A stretch of 8,908 nucleotides of DNA from Massilia sp. UBA2709 (GCA_002354135.1 DEKZ01000269.1:1-8908), one strand, 5' to 3'; counted from the first letter of the stretch, positions 1 through 7,293 are shown. Numbers and translations: made by a program. The notes: a model not told the origin generated them from the letters alone.

Positions 1-138
1 CAGCGGCAGCGGCCGGCCGGGCGAGCAGGCGTCCGACACCGCCAGCCCGGATGCGGCTTCGTCCAGCAGGCGGCGCTTGAGCGCCGTGCGCTCGTCGCCC
101 AGCGCGCAGATCAGCGCGCACTCGTTCAGGTAAAGCAT
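1..138 (-). CDS. Beta-ketoacyl-ACP synthase, N-terminal fragment (cut by left window edge)
   Basis: Only the first 46 codons are in the window; the frame is open to base 1. The peptide starts MLYLNECALICALGDERTAL and reaches SPGRPLPL at residues 39-46. This layout (a short strand, an ICALG turn, a helix with basic residues, then PGRPLPL) is what I recognise from the N-terminus of FabF/FabB-like ketosynthases in aryl polyene clusters. Such enzymes condense malonyl-ACP with the growing acyl chain in the cytoplasm. The catalytic Cys-His-His residues would lie outside the window, so activity cannot be judged. The ATG at 138 is supported by a GAGG Shine-Dalgarno sequence six bases upstream, which shares bases with the TGA stop of the preceding lipoprotein gene; the gap between the genes is 8 bases. 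The family call relies on a short stretch plus context. Confidence 0.8.
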   Translation of the reverse strand, partial: MLYLNECALICALGDERTALKRRLLDEAASGLAVSDACSPGRPLPL

Positions 139-144
139 GGCGGA

Positions 145-148
145 CCTC
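145..148 (-). promoter_or_regulatory. Ribosome binding site for the ketosynthase gene
   Basis: GAGG with a 6-base spacer to the ATG at 138. Its first two bases are the last two of the upstream TGA stop (149-147), so ribosomes terminating on the lipoprotein gene sit directly on the next start. This fixes the ketosynthase start. Confidence 0.7.
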
Positions 149-698
149 ATTCGGTGGCCGACACGATGGTCAGCCGGTATTTGTAGCGCTGGTTGTCCAG
201 CACCGCGGTGCCCTGCCAGCGCGGCGTGCCGCTGTAGGTGATGGTGGCCACCACCTCGCCGTCCAGGCGCAGCGTGCGGCGCAGGCCCTGCTCTTCGATC
301 TTCCAGCCGGCTGGCAGCGCCTTGGCGATCGCCTCGACCGGCCACAGGGTCAGCTGCACGTCTTCCAGCACGTCGGCGGCGCGCACCTGGCTCGGGAGCA
401 TGGGGTGGCGCCACTCGGTGAGCTCGCGCCCGTCGTACTGCAGGCTCAACACGCGCATGCCCAGCGCCAGCCCGACCAGGTTGACGCGCGCCGGATCAAC
501 TTCCAGCGCCGCGTCGAGGTCGTTCATTGCGCTGCCGCGCTCCACGGTGAGGTGCTGCTGCACGCTGATGGTTTCGCCGAGCGCCGCCGGCGCCAGGCGC
601 AGGCCGAGGCGCGCCGGGCCGGTTTCCTTCGTGGCGCAGCCGACTAGCGCCAACGCGGCGCACAACATCAGGGCCTTAAGCGAGAACAGCCGATACAT
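147..698 (-). CDS. DUF3261-type outer-membrane lipoprotein of the aryl polyene cluster
   Basis: A 183-residue predicted lipoprotein. Residues 1-20 form a lipoprotein signal peptide (basic MYRLFSLK, then a hydrophobic core) ending in the lipobox LVGC with Cys21 as the lipidation site. The residue after Cys is Ala rather than Asp, so by the enterobacterial Lol rule it should be sorted to the outer membrane. The mature part is soluble and probably beta-rich, with a conserved-looking WP near residues 118-119 and a C-terminal strand region ending YRLTIVSATE. Size, lipobox and position between an MMPL exporter and a ketosynthase match the DUF3261 lipoproteins of aryl polyene clusters. Its molecular role is not established; I infer a part in receiving or anchoring the product at the outer membrane. 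The start overlaps the exporter gene by 23 bases and has an AAGGA ribosome site 8 bases upstream. Confidence 0.8.
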   Translation of the reverse strand: MYRLFSLKALMLCAALALVGCATKETGPARLGLRLAPAALGETISVQQHLTVERGSAMNDLDAALEVDPARVNLVGLALGMRVLSLQYDGRELTEWRHPMLPSQVRAADVLEDVQLTLWPVEAIAKALPAGWKIEEQGLRRTLRLDGEVVATITYSGTPRWQGTAVLDNQRYKYRLTIVSATE

Positions 699-3039
699 GG
701 GGTTCTTCCTTCGTCACGGTAAAACAGGGAGCGCCGAGCCAGACCAGCGCGGTCCCGAGCAGCATGGTGAGGCCGAATGCCTGCAGCGCCGGGGTGCCGG
801 ACAGGCCCAGCAGGCCGAACGACAGCAGGGTGCTGGCCGCCGACAGGCCGACCGCGAGCCAGGGCGCATCGGCGCCGCGCTCGTGGTCTTCCTGCATGAA
901 GATGCCGTAGTCGACGCCGACGCCCAGCAGCAGCATCAGGGCCAGCACGTGGAACAGCTGCAGGCTCTGGCCCAGGTAGCCGAGCATGGCAAGCGTCAGG
1001 GCGCTGGCCAGGGCCGTGGGCGCCAGCACGCGCCAGGTGCGGCCGCGGTAGCGCGGCAGCAGCACCAGGAACACGACCGCATAGGCGCCCAGCACCACCC
1101 AGCCCATGTAGGCGCGGTAGCGGCCCAGCACCGAGGAGATGCCGCCGACCTTGTCGACCCATTGCACGCCTTGCATGCCCTCGGCGGCGCGGCCCAGCAC
1201 GGGAATCGAGGCGTATTGCATGCCGCGCAGGCCGACGATGCTGGCGTAGACGCCGTCGACCTTGCCCAGCCAGAGGTGGCGCCAGGGCTCGCTGGCCTGG
1301 GTGCGCATGAAGTCCTCCAAGTGCATGGGCGCGGCGGTGCTGCGCAGGTGGGCGCCGGTCTCGGCGGCCCAGGCCTGGTCTTCGCCGATCTCGCGCGCCA
1401 GCGCGGCCAGCGGGCCGTTCGCGCCCAGCAGCTTGGCGTCGACCAGGGCCAGGCGCTCGGCCTGTGTACGCGCGGACGGCACCCAGTTCGACAGCGCCTG
1501 GTAGCCGGCGATGTGGCCTTCCCTGACCAGGGGATCGAGACGGCGCTTGAGGGCTTCCTCGCGCTGCAGCACTTCTTCAGCCGAGGCGCCGCGCACCAGG
1601 TAGTACTGGACCGGGCTCGGGGCGTCGAGCAGCTTGCCGAGCTTGATCTGGTCGCTCACCAGGGCCGCCGGCGAGGATTGCAGCGAGCGGATGTCGTCGT
1701 TGGTCTTCAGGCGCGTCCAGCCCAGCACGGCGAACACGCCGAGCAGCGCCACCAGCACCAGGGTCAGCGGCCCGTTCGAAACGCGCGGCCACCTGGTCAC
1801 GAGCAGCCGGTAGCGGCGCGCGATCGGGCCGGCGCGCAGGGTGTCGGCCTTGATCAGGAGCGGGAACCAGCAGACCACGGTCAGCCAGGCGAAAACCAGG
1901 CCGAGCGCGGAAAACACCGCCATGTGGCGCAGGCCGGGGAAAGGCGTGAGCGCCAGGCCCATGTAGCCGATCACGGCGGCCAGCAGGGTCAGGCCGAGGC
2001 CGGGCAGCAGGCGGCGCAGCAGGCGCGGCGAATCGAGCCCGCGGTCGGCGCCGAGGCGGTGGCAGAGGAAATAGATGCCGTAGTCCTGGGCCACGCCGAT
2101 CAGGCTGGCGCCGAAGACCAGGGTCAGCAGGTGGATGCGGCCGAACAGCAGCCAGCACACCGAGAGTGCGCCCAGGAAGCCGACGCCGATCGCCAGCAGG
2201 GTCAGACCGATGGGCTTGACGGAGCGGAAGGTCAGCCAGGTCAGCAGCACGATGCCGAGCAGCGAACCGAGCCCGATGGTGTGCACCTCGCGGCTAGCCT
2301 GGCTGCCGGCGGCGGCCGCGTGCAGCACCACGCCGGCCTTGATCACCTCGGCCGAAGGCACGGCCTGGCGCACGGCCTGGGTGGCCTCGTCCAGCAGCGG
2401 CACCACGGCCTGCTGGGCGCCCAGCGAGAACGCCGAGGGTTTCATCGTATAGGTGAGCAGCACGTACTGGCGCCCTTCCCCGGCCACGAACAGGCGGCCG
2501 TCGCGTGGGCGCACCGGCGTCTCGCCGGCGCGTTCCTGGGCCCAGCCGGCGAACAGGCCGAAGGGGTCGTCGCGGAAGGCGCCCAGCTTCGGCCCCGAGA
2601 AGGCGCTGTACAGGCGCGCCAGCGCATTGCCGGTCCAGAAGGATGCCGGCTCCTCGCGCAGCTGCTTTTCCTGGGCCGCACCGACCAGCAGCGTGGCGTG
2701 CGGCTGCAGGCCGGCCAGCCAGTTCGCCTGGCTCTCCTCGCCCATGGTATCCATCGCGATCAGTTCGCCGTGCGGCGCCAGCACCGCGCGGAAGGCGTCG
2801 GCGGCGCGGCCGGCCTCGTCCCACTCGCGGGCGCCGACCAGCACCACCACGCGCTGCTGGGCGCTGTCGACCATGTGGGTGAAGGACTCCTGCAGCACCG
2901 CGTCGCGCTCATCCAGCGGCAGGAGCGCCAGGATGTCGGTGTCGGGCACGATGCGCTTGCCCAGCCACAGCCAGGCGTTGTGCCCGACCAGCAGGCAGAC
3001 GATCAGCGCCCACAGGAGGGCGAGGCGCTTGTGGGTCAT
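676..3039 (-). CDS. MMPL/RND-superfamily exporter, probable aryl polyene lipid transporter
   Basis: A 787-residue inner-membrane protein with the RND/MMPL duplicated topology. Numbered from a possible GTG one codon earlier, it has one N-terminal membrane helix (about 7-23), a periplasmic domain (about 30-250), five clustered helices (about 256-397), a second-half first helix (about 425-441), a second periplasmic domain (about 445-640) and five further helices (about 645-772). Both halves carry the Asp-Tyr pair that forms the proton relay in MMPL proteins: AQDYGIYF (Asp320-Tyr321) and GVDYGIFM (Asp711-Tyr712). It should therefore be a proton-driven lipid or polyketide pump. No membrane-fusion protein or TolC-like gene is next to it; its neighbours are a LolA-like protein and a lipoprotein, suggesting hand-over to the outer membrane. 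The ATG at 3039 overlaps the LolA stop (TGATG). The GTG at 3042 gives a four-base GTGA overlap and slightly better ribosome-site spacing, so it is possible. Confidence 0.88.
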   Translation of the reverse strand: MTHKRLALLWALIVCLLVGHNAWLWLGKRIVPDTDILALLPLDERDAVLQESFTHMVDSAQQRVVVLVGAREWDEAGRAADAFRAVLAPHGELIAMDTMGEESQANWLAGLQPHATLLVGAAQEKQLREEPASFWTGNALARLYSAFSGPKLGAFRDDPFGLFAGWAQERAGETPVRPRDGRLFVAGEGRQYVLLTYTMKPSAFSLGAQQAVVPLLDEATQAVRQAVPSAEVIKAGVVLHAAAAGSQASREVHTIGLGSLLGIVLLTWLTFRSVKPIGLTLLAIGVGFLGALSVCWLLFGRIHLLTLVFGASLIGVAQDYGIYFLCHRLGADRGLDSPRLLRRLLPGLGLTLLAAVIGYMGLALTPFPGLRHMAVFSALGLVFAWLTVVCWFPLLIKADTLRAGPIARRYRLLVTRWPRVSNGPLTLVLVALLGVFAVLGWTRLKTNDDIRSLQSSPAALVSDQIKLGKLLDAPSPVQYYLVRGASAEEVLQREEALKRRLDPLVREGHIAGYQALSNWVPSARTQAERLALVDAKLLGANGPLAALAREIGEDQAWAAETGAHLRSTAAPMHLEDFMRTQASEPWRHLWLGKVDGVYASIVGLRGMQYASIPVLGRAAEGMQGVQWVDKVGGISSVLGRYRAYMGWVVLGAYAVVFLVLLPRYRGRTWRVLAPTALASALTLAMLGYLGQSLQLFHVLALMLLLGVGVDYGIFMQEDHERGADAPWLAVGLSAASTLLSFGLLGLSGTPALQAFGLTMLLGTALVWLGAPCFTVTKEEPHVSAVLA
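707..711 (-). promoter_or_regulatory. Ribosome binding site for the lipoprotein gene
   Basis: AAGGA with an 8-base spacer to the ATG at 698. It lies inside the last codons of the MMPL exporter gene and supports this start, which gives a complete lipoprotein signal peptide. Confidence 0.65.
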
Positions 3040-3644
3040 CACAGCAGGGCCGCCTCTTCAGGCAAGACCGCGCCGGGGCCGGTCTTGATGTCGGTGAACG
3101 TGATGTCGGTGCGGTCGCCGCTCTCCTCGACCATGCGGATGCTGCGCACGTAGGCGCCGCCGTCGAGCGAGATGGCGCCGATCGCGCGCGCCAGCGCCGG
3201 GCTGCGCGCCTTGAGCGAGACTTTCCAGGCGTCGCCCGCGACCGAACCGTCGACCTCGAACAGGGAATCGAGCTGGCCCAGGTCGCCGGCCAGCAGCGAG
3301 AACAGCACGCCGTTGATCATGCGCACCGTCGGCTCCTGGCTGGCGTCCAGGCGCATGGCGACGCGTTCGCCCTGCAGGTGGACGATCTCGTCGCGCTTCA
3401 GGCGCAGGGTGTTCGGGAAGGGTTTCAGGGTGCGCCACAGCACGCCCTTGCCGGCGACGACGCAGAAGCGGCCGTTCGAGGCCAGCGGCTTCTTCATGCC
3501 GGCGAGCTGCTTGGTCTGCTCGAAGCGGCCGCAGAGCTGCTCGGGCTTGGCCAGCATGGACTGGATCTTGGCGATCGGTGCTGCCGCGTTGGCGCTGCCG
3601 ACAGCGGCGGCCGCCAGCACGACAAAGGCGAGGATACGTTTCAT
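3039..3644 (-). CDS. LolA-like periplasmic outer-membrane lipoprotein carrier homologue
   Basis: A 201-residue secreted protein. Residues 1-20 form a Sec signal peptide (MKR, hydrophobic core, then SANA) with likely cleavage after Ala20 and no lipobox. The mature part follows the LolA pattern: a GRFEQTKQLAG segment (39-49), PLASNGRF (53-60), GVLWRTLKPF (67-76), then alternating beta strands. LolA folds shield acyl chains in a hydrophobic half-barrel while crossing the periplasm. In this setting the cargo is more likely the polyene or its lipid conjugate than a lipoprotein (inference). Cys38 and Cys61 are the only cysteines and could form a disulfide. The ATG at 3644 overlaps the thioesterase stop by four bases (ATGA), with GGAG 10 bases upstream. 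A longer reading starting near 3890 only adds thioesterase-antiframe sequence and would bury the signal peptide. Confidence 0.85.
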   Translation of the reverse strand: MKRILAFVVLAAAAVGSANAAAPIAKIQSMLAKPEQLCGRFEQTKQLAGMKKPLASNGRFCVVAGKGVLWRTLKPFPNTLRLKRDEIVHLQGERVAMRLDASQEPTVRMINGVLFSLLAGDLGQLDSLFEVDGSVAGDAWKVSLKARSPALARAIGAISLDGGAYVRSIRMVEESGDRTDITFTDIKTGPGAVLPEEAALL

Positions 3645-4075
3645 GGTGCCTGTACTCCAAGCTTTTCGAAAAGGATGGGGGGCGAGACGAAGCACATCTC
3701 GCCGCTCTTCATGTCGACCGCGACTTGCGTGGTGGTGGCGCGGTTCAGGCGCTTGCCGCTCTCCGCGTCGCTGATGAGGTAATCGATGCGCAGGCGGTTC
3801 TCCCACTCGACGATCTCGGCGCGCAGCAGCAGGCGCTGGCCAAACGTCGCGGGACCGGCGTAGCGCAGGTTCATCTCGATGATCGGCCACATGTAGCCCG
3901 AGTCCTTCATCTGCTCGTAGTTGTAGCCGATCTTGTCGAGCAGCGCGCAGCGCGCCACTTCGAGGTATTTGACGTAGTTGCCGTGCCAGACGATCTGCAT
4001 CGGGTCAAGGTCGAAGAACTGCACTTGCATCTCGACCTCGGCCGACCAGCGGCTTGACGTCTTGCCCTTACGCAT
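3641..4075 (-). CDS. Acyl-CoA/ACP thioesterase, 4HBT (YbgC/FadM-like) hotdog family
   Basis: A 144-residue single hotdog-domain protein, the usual length for this family. The signature is FFDLDPMQIVWHGNYVKYLE (20-39). It aligns with the DPxGIVxxxxY signature of 4-hydroxybenzoyl-CoA thioesterases and places the probable catalytic acid at Asp24. The helix after it (to about residue 58) and the four beta strands that follow fit the fold. It is cytoplasmic, with no signal peptide. In aryl polyene clusters such enzymes are thought to release or edit chains on the carrier protein; the exact substrate cannot be read from sequence. The gene starts 8 bases inside the end of the ammonia-lyase gene and overlaps the LolA-like gene by four bases, so translation is probably coupled on both sides. 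Confidence 0.87.
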   Translation of the reverse strand: MRKGKTSSRWSAEVEMQVQFFDLDPMQIVWHGNYVKYLEVARCALLDKIGYNYEQMKDSGYMWPIIEMNLRYAGPATFGQRLLLRAEIVEWENRLRIDYLISDAESGKRLNRATTTQVAVDMKSGEMCFVSPPILFEKLGVQAP

Positions 4076-5627
4076 ACAGGCTCCAGGCCTGGTCGCGGAT
4101 GCGGCCCAGCAGCAGCTGCAGTTCCGGGTCGAGGCGGCGGTCTTCCAGCACCGGCGCCACGTCCTGGCCCAGCAGGTCCATCATGCGCGCCAGCGGCGCC
4201 GGCAGCGAACGCGACGCGTCCACGCGCTGGCGCAGCCAGACGCCCTGGCGCACCGTGATCAGCAGGCTTGCTGCCACCTGTTCGGTCAGCTCCAGCACGC
4301 GCAGGCAGTCGCGCGCGGCGATCGTGCCCATGCTGACCTTGTCCTGGTTGTGGCATTCGGTCGAACGCGAGAACACCGAGGCCGGCATGGTCAGCTTCAG
4401 GGCTTCGGCGGTCCAGGCCGAGGCGCTGATCTGCAGGGCTTTCAGGCCGTGGTTGATGGCGGCCCGTTCGCCCTCGATGCCGGTCAGGTTGGCCGGCAGG
4501 CCCCCGTTGTAGCGGGCGTCGACCAGCAGCGCCATCTGGCGGTCCAGCAGGTCGGCCAGGTTCGCCACCGCGTTCTTCATGCCGTCCATTGCGAAGGCGA
4601 TGTGGCCGCCGTAGAAGTGGCCGCCGTGCAGCACGCGCTCGCCTTCCGCATCGATGATGGGGTTGTCGTTGGCGCTGTTCAGTTCATTCTCGATCGAGTC
4701 GCGGAAGAACGGCAGCGCATCGGCCAGCACGCCGATCACGTGCGGCGCACAGCGGATCGAGTAGCGGTCCTGCAGGCGCTTGCCGTTGCGTTCGAGCTGG
4801 CCGGCGTATTCCAGGTCCTGGCGCAGCCAGGCGGCCACGCCCTGCATGCCGGGGTGCGGCTTGACCGAGAACAGGGTCTCGTCGAAATGGTGGTCGTTGC
4901 CGTCCAGCGCGAACGAGGCCAGCGCGGTGATGCGCGTGACCAGGCGCGCGAGGTAATCGGCGCGGTCCCAGGCCAGGCAGGCCAGGCCGGTCATGACGGC
5001 GGTGCCGTTCATGATCGCCAGCCCTTCCTTCGGGCGCAGGCGCAGCGGCGTGATGCCGGCGTCAGCAAGCGCCTGGGCGGCCGGCACCTGCACGCCGTCG
5101 CGCAGCACTTCGCGCTCGCCGCACAGCACCGCAGCCAGGTAGGACAAGGGCGTCAGGTCGCCGCTGGCGCCGACCGAACCTTCGCTCGGGATCAGCGGCA
5201 AGAGGCCGGCATCGAACAGGCGCACGATCTGCTCGAGCAGGCCGACGCTCACGCCCGAGAATCCTTTCGACAGCGAAGCCAGGCGCGCGGCCATCACGGC
5301 GCGGGTCTGCGCCGGAGTGAGGAACGCGCCCAGGCCGCAGCCGTGGTAGGTGTAGAGGTGGTGCGGCAGTTCCGACACCAGCGACAGCGGGACCGGCACC
5401 GTGCACGAGTCGCCGTAGCCGGTGGTCACGCCGTAGATGGCGCCATCCTCGCGCAATAGGCGGTCGAGGAAGTCGGCGCCGCGTGCGATCGCGGCGCGGA
5501 AGGCCGGGTCGTTCGAGAGTTCCGGATGGGCGCTGCCGCGTGCGATGTCGACGATGTCGCGCAGCGCCAGGCGCTCGCGGTCGAAGCGCACGGCGCGCTG
5601 GGGAGTCTTCAGGTCAGTGAGCTGCAT
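4068..5627 (-). CDS. HAL/PAL/TAL-family aromatic amino acid ammonia-lyase, probable tyrosine/phenylalanine type
   Basis: A 519-residue cytoplasmic enzyme of normal family length that removes ammonia from an aromatic amino acid to give an aryl-acrylate. Ala154-Ser155-Gly156 in GSVGASGDLTPLSYL forms the MIO prosthetic group. Other family landmarks are IYGVTTGYG (catalytic Tyr65), MNGTA (Asn208), DRYSIRC (Tyr289, Arg292), NSANDNPIID (318-326) and HNQDKVSMGT (426-435). By motif alignment, the Gln428 position holds the substrate-binding Glu in histidine ammonia-lyase; Gln is typical of PAL/TAL. The selectivity pair is Tyr94-His95, unlike the Ser-His of HAL or the His-Leu of Rhodobacter TAL. I infer a tyrosine or phenylalanine lyase that supplies 4-coumarate or cinnamate as polyene starter, as in flexirubin clusters. 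The ATG at 5627 overlaps the acyltransferase end by 14 bases; an extension to 5720 adds 31 residues with no family match. Confidence 0.9.
   Translation of the reverse strand: MQLTDLKTPQRAVRFDRERLALRDIVDIARGSAHPELSNDPAFRAAIARGADFLDRLLREDGAIYGVTTGYGDSCTVPVPLSLVSELPHHLYTYHGCGLGAFLTPAQTRAVMAARLASLSKGFSGVSVGLLEQIVRLFDAGLLPLIPSEGSVGASGDLTPLSYLAAVLCGEREVLRDGVQVPAAQALADAGITPLRLRPKEGLAIMNGTAVMTGLACLAWDRADYLARLVTRITALASFALDGNDHHFDETLFSVKPHPGMQGVAAWLRQDLEYAGQLERNGKRLQDRYSIRCAPHVIGVLADALPFFRDSIENELNSANDNPIIDAEGERVLHGGHFYGGHIAFAMDGMKNAVANLADLLDRQMALLVDARYNGGLPANLTGIEGERAAINHGLKALQISASAWTAEALKLTMPASVFSRSTECHNQDKVSMGTIAARDCLRVLELTEQVAASLLITVRQGVWLRQRVDASRSLPAPLARMMDLLGQDVAPVLEDRRLDPELQLLLGRIRDQAWSLYA
4081..4084 (-). 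promoter_or_regulatory. Ribosome binding site for the thioesterase gene
   Basis: GGAG with a 5-base spacer to the ATG at 4075, located within the last codons of the ammonia-lyase gene. It supports the start that overlaps the ammonia-lyase stop. Confidence 0.6.
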
Positions 5628-6552
5628 GGGGACGTTCCGATCCGGGCAAATGCCAAAAGTCGTAGAAGTTGAACCACTCCAGCGGCGCGCGGCGCACGTG
5701 GCGCTCGAGGCGGGCCGCATAGTCGCCGGCCAGTTCCGCCAGCGCGGCGTCGCGCTCGCGGCGCGGCAGGCTGACCGATTCGCGCAGGCGCTCGAAGTGG
5801 AGCTCGTAATGCCTGCCCTGGCGGGTGGCGAACATGGTGTACAGGGGACAGCCGAGCACCGAGGCCATCACGTAGGGGCCGATCGGAAACGCGGCGTCCT
5901 GGCCGAGGAAGGGTGCGAGCGCCACGCGCGGGTTGCTCGCCACCGGGACGCGGTCGCCCGCGATGACGACGAACTCGCCTTTCGCGATACGCTCGGACAG
6001 CAGCATCGCCATCGCCGGCGTCATCTCGGTCACCTGCATCAGGTTCAGCTGGCTGCGCGGATCGAGCTTGCACAGCATGTTGTTGAAGGCCTCGGCGTGA
6101 CGGGTGTGGACCAGCACCGTGATCCTCAGGCCCGGCGTGCGCAGCGACAGCGCGCGGCAAAGGTCGAGGTTGCCCAGGTGCGAGCATACCAGCAGCGCCC
6201 CGCGGCGCTGGGCGATCATCTCCAGCAAGGGCTCGGCGCCATGCACGCCCACCCGTTCGAAATCGAACAGACCGCCCCACAGCAGCATCTTGTCGAGAAT
6301 GGTCTCGGCAAACGCACCGAAGTGGCGCAACACGCCCAGCAGGCCCGCAGGAGCACCGACGCGGCGCAGGTAGCGGCGCGAATCGCGGCGCGCGCGGCCC
6401 TGGGTCGCGACATACCACATCAGCACCGGATACAGCACGATGCGAAACGGCCAGCGGCCGAAAACCCGGCATACCCAGAACAGCAGGCGCATCCCGGTCA
6501 CGAAAGTCGCTTCGTTGATCGACGCCCAATGGCGCGCGCGCGCCGGCTTCAC
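5614..6552 (-). CDS. LpxL/HtrB-like lysophospholipid acyltransferase
   Basis: A 312-residue membrane-associated acyltransferase of the LpxL (lipid A late acyltransferase) superfamily. From the GTG start, residues 18-50 hold a hydrophobic N-terminal anchor. The catalytic HX4D motif is SHLGNLD with His125 and Asp130. AGDRVPV (198-204) corresponds to the GDR block, PFLGQDAAFPIGP (214-226) to the substrate-binding block, and EWFNFYDFW (292-300) to the usual LpxL C-terminal signature. It probably transfers an acyl group, possibly the polyene itself, to a sugar or lipid acceptor at the inner membrane (inference). The GTG at 6552 was preferred because a GGAGG ribosome site lies 5 bases before it and it gives a GTGA overlap with the glycosyltransferase stop. 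The ATG at 6564 would add four residues (MEDQ) and destroy that spacing. A start at 6870 is an artefact of the other frame. Confidence 0.88.
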   Translation of the reverse strand: MKPARARHWASINEATFVTGMRLLFWVCRVFGRWPFRIVLYPVLMWYVATQGRARRDSRRYLRRVGAPAGLLGVLRHFGAFAETILDKMLLWGGLFDFERVGVHGAEPLLEMIAQRRGALLVCSHLGNLDLCRALSLRTPGLRITVLVHTRHAEAFNNMLCKLDPRSQLNLMQVTEMTPAMAMLLSERIAKGEFVVIAGDRVPVASNPRVALAPFLGQDAAFPIGPYVMASVLGCPLYTMFATRQGRHYELHFERLRESVSLPRRERDAALAELAGDYAARLERHVRRAPLEWFNFYDFWHLPGSERPHAAH

Positions 6553-7292
6553 CTGGTCCTCCATTTGCGCCCCAGCAGCACAGGCAGGCGCAGCAGCATG
6601 CCGCAGAACAGGACCGCGTGCATGCGCGAGATCAGGACGTTGTCGTGGAAGGCACGGAAATGCGAGATGCCGTCCAGCGGATAGCGCACCCGGGTCGGCA
6701 GATTCTCCACCGCGACGCCAGCCCAGTACAGGCGCACGATCATGTCGGTGTCGAAGTTCATGCGCCGTCCAAGCTTGCGCTTCTTCATCAAGGCGACGAC
6801 CGGGGCCAGCGGGTAGAGCCGGAAGCCGCACATCGAATCGCGGATGTCGAGCGAGAGCGTGTTGATCCACACCCAGACATGGGTCAGGTAGCGCGCATAC
6901 AGGCGCAGCGCCGGCACGGAGGCGTCGTACACCGGGCAGCCGGCGATCACGGCGTCCGGCGCCGCCATGGCGCGCTCGAGGAAGCGCGGGATATCGGCGA
7001 CCTCATGCTGGCCGTCGGCGTCGATCTGCAGCACATGGGTATAGCCTTCGCGCGCAGCGCGGGCGAAACCGCTCAGCACCGCCCCGCCCTTGCCCTGGTT
7101 GACGGCGTGGCGCTCCAGCACCACGCGGCCCGGATGGGCGGCTGCCAGCGCGTCGAGCACGGCGGCGCAACCGGGCGCGCTGCCGTCGTCGACCAGGATG
7201 CATGGCAGGCCGTGCGCGAGCACCTGGTCGAGCACCTTGCCGATCGCGTGCTCGTGGTTGTAGACGGGGATGACGACGCAGGGAGTGAACAC
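6549..7292 (-). CDS. Family-2 glycosyltransferase (GT-A, DPM1-like)
   Basis: A 247-residue nucleotide-sugar-dependent glycosyltransferase with a GT-A fold. From the GTG start: TPCVVIPVYNHE at 3-14, LVDDGS at 33-38 (nucleotide binding), NQGKGGAVLSGF at 65-76, LQIDADGQHE at 89-97 (the metal-binding DXD region), RDSMCGFRLYPL at 151-162 and FDTDM at 180-184. These resemble polyprenyl-phosphate mannosyl- and glucosyltransferases. A hydrophobic C-terminal stretch at about 217-240 may sit at the membrane. It probably adds a sugar to the acceptor that carries the polyene; donor and acceptor are unknown. The GTG at 7292 lies one base after the methyltransferase stop, with AAAGG 9 bases upstream. A TTG at 7310 would add six residues and is less likely. 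The following acyltransferase gene is coupled by a four-base overlap, suggesting joint action. Confidence 0.87.
   Translation of the reverse strand: MFTPCVVIPVYNHEHAIGKVLDQVLAHGLPCILVDDGSAPGCAAVLDALAAAHPGRVVLERHAVNQGKGGAVLSGFARAAREGYTHVLQIDADGQHEVADIPRFLERAMAAPDAVIAGCPVYDASVPALRLYARYLTHVWVWINTLSLDIRDSMCGFRLYPLAPVVALMKKRKLGRRMNFDTDMIVRLYWAGVAVENLPTRVRYPLDGISHFRAFHDNVLISRMHAVLFCGMLLRLPVLLGRKWRTR
6558..6562 (-). promoter_or_regulatory. Ribosome binding site deciding the acyltransferase start
   Basis: GGAGG, the strongest anti-Shine-Dalgarno match at any junction in the window, with a 5-base spacer to the GTG at 6552. It lies inside the glycosyltransferase coding end and overlaps the alternative ATG at 6564, arguing for the GTG start. 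Confidence 0.6.
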
Positions 7293-7293
7293 G

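Noticed and set aside
238..3153. A 971-codon open frame on the plus strand opposite the exporter and LolA-like genes
   Set aside because: Its product is low-complexity (rich in Gln, Ala, Arg, His, Gly) and it spans several genuine minus-strand genes with clear family motifs. It is a by-product of strong G/C third-position bias, which removes stops from the antisense frame.
3645..3890. Long N-terminal extension of the LolA-like protein
   Set aside because: It overlaps the thioesterase in another frame and would put about 82 residues before an otherwise well-formed signal peptide.
3978..5459. A 493-codon plus-strand open frame opposite the ammonia-lyase
   Set aside because: It has the same His/Gln/Arg/Ala-rich composition typical of antisense shadows and no recognisable motif; the opposite strand carries a complete ammonia-lyase.
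4068..5627. Histidine ammonia-lyase (hutH) of histidine catabolism
   Set aside because: No urocanase or other hut gene is adjacent, the HAL-specific Glu is replaced by Gln428, the Ser-His pair is Tyr-His, and the gene is embedded in a polyene operon.
6553..6870. Long N-terminal extension of the acyltransferase (start at 6870)
   Set aside because: The extra residues are an Arg/Ala/Pro-rich alternate-frame reading of the glycosyltransferase; the family N-terminus (HWASINE) begins right after the GTG at 6552.
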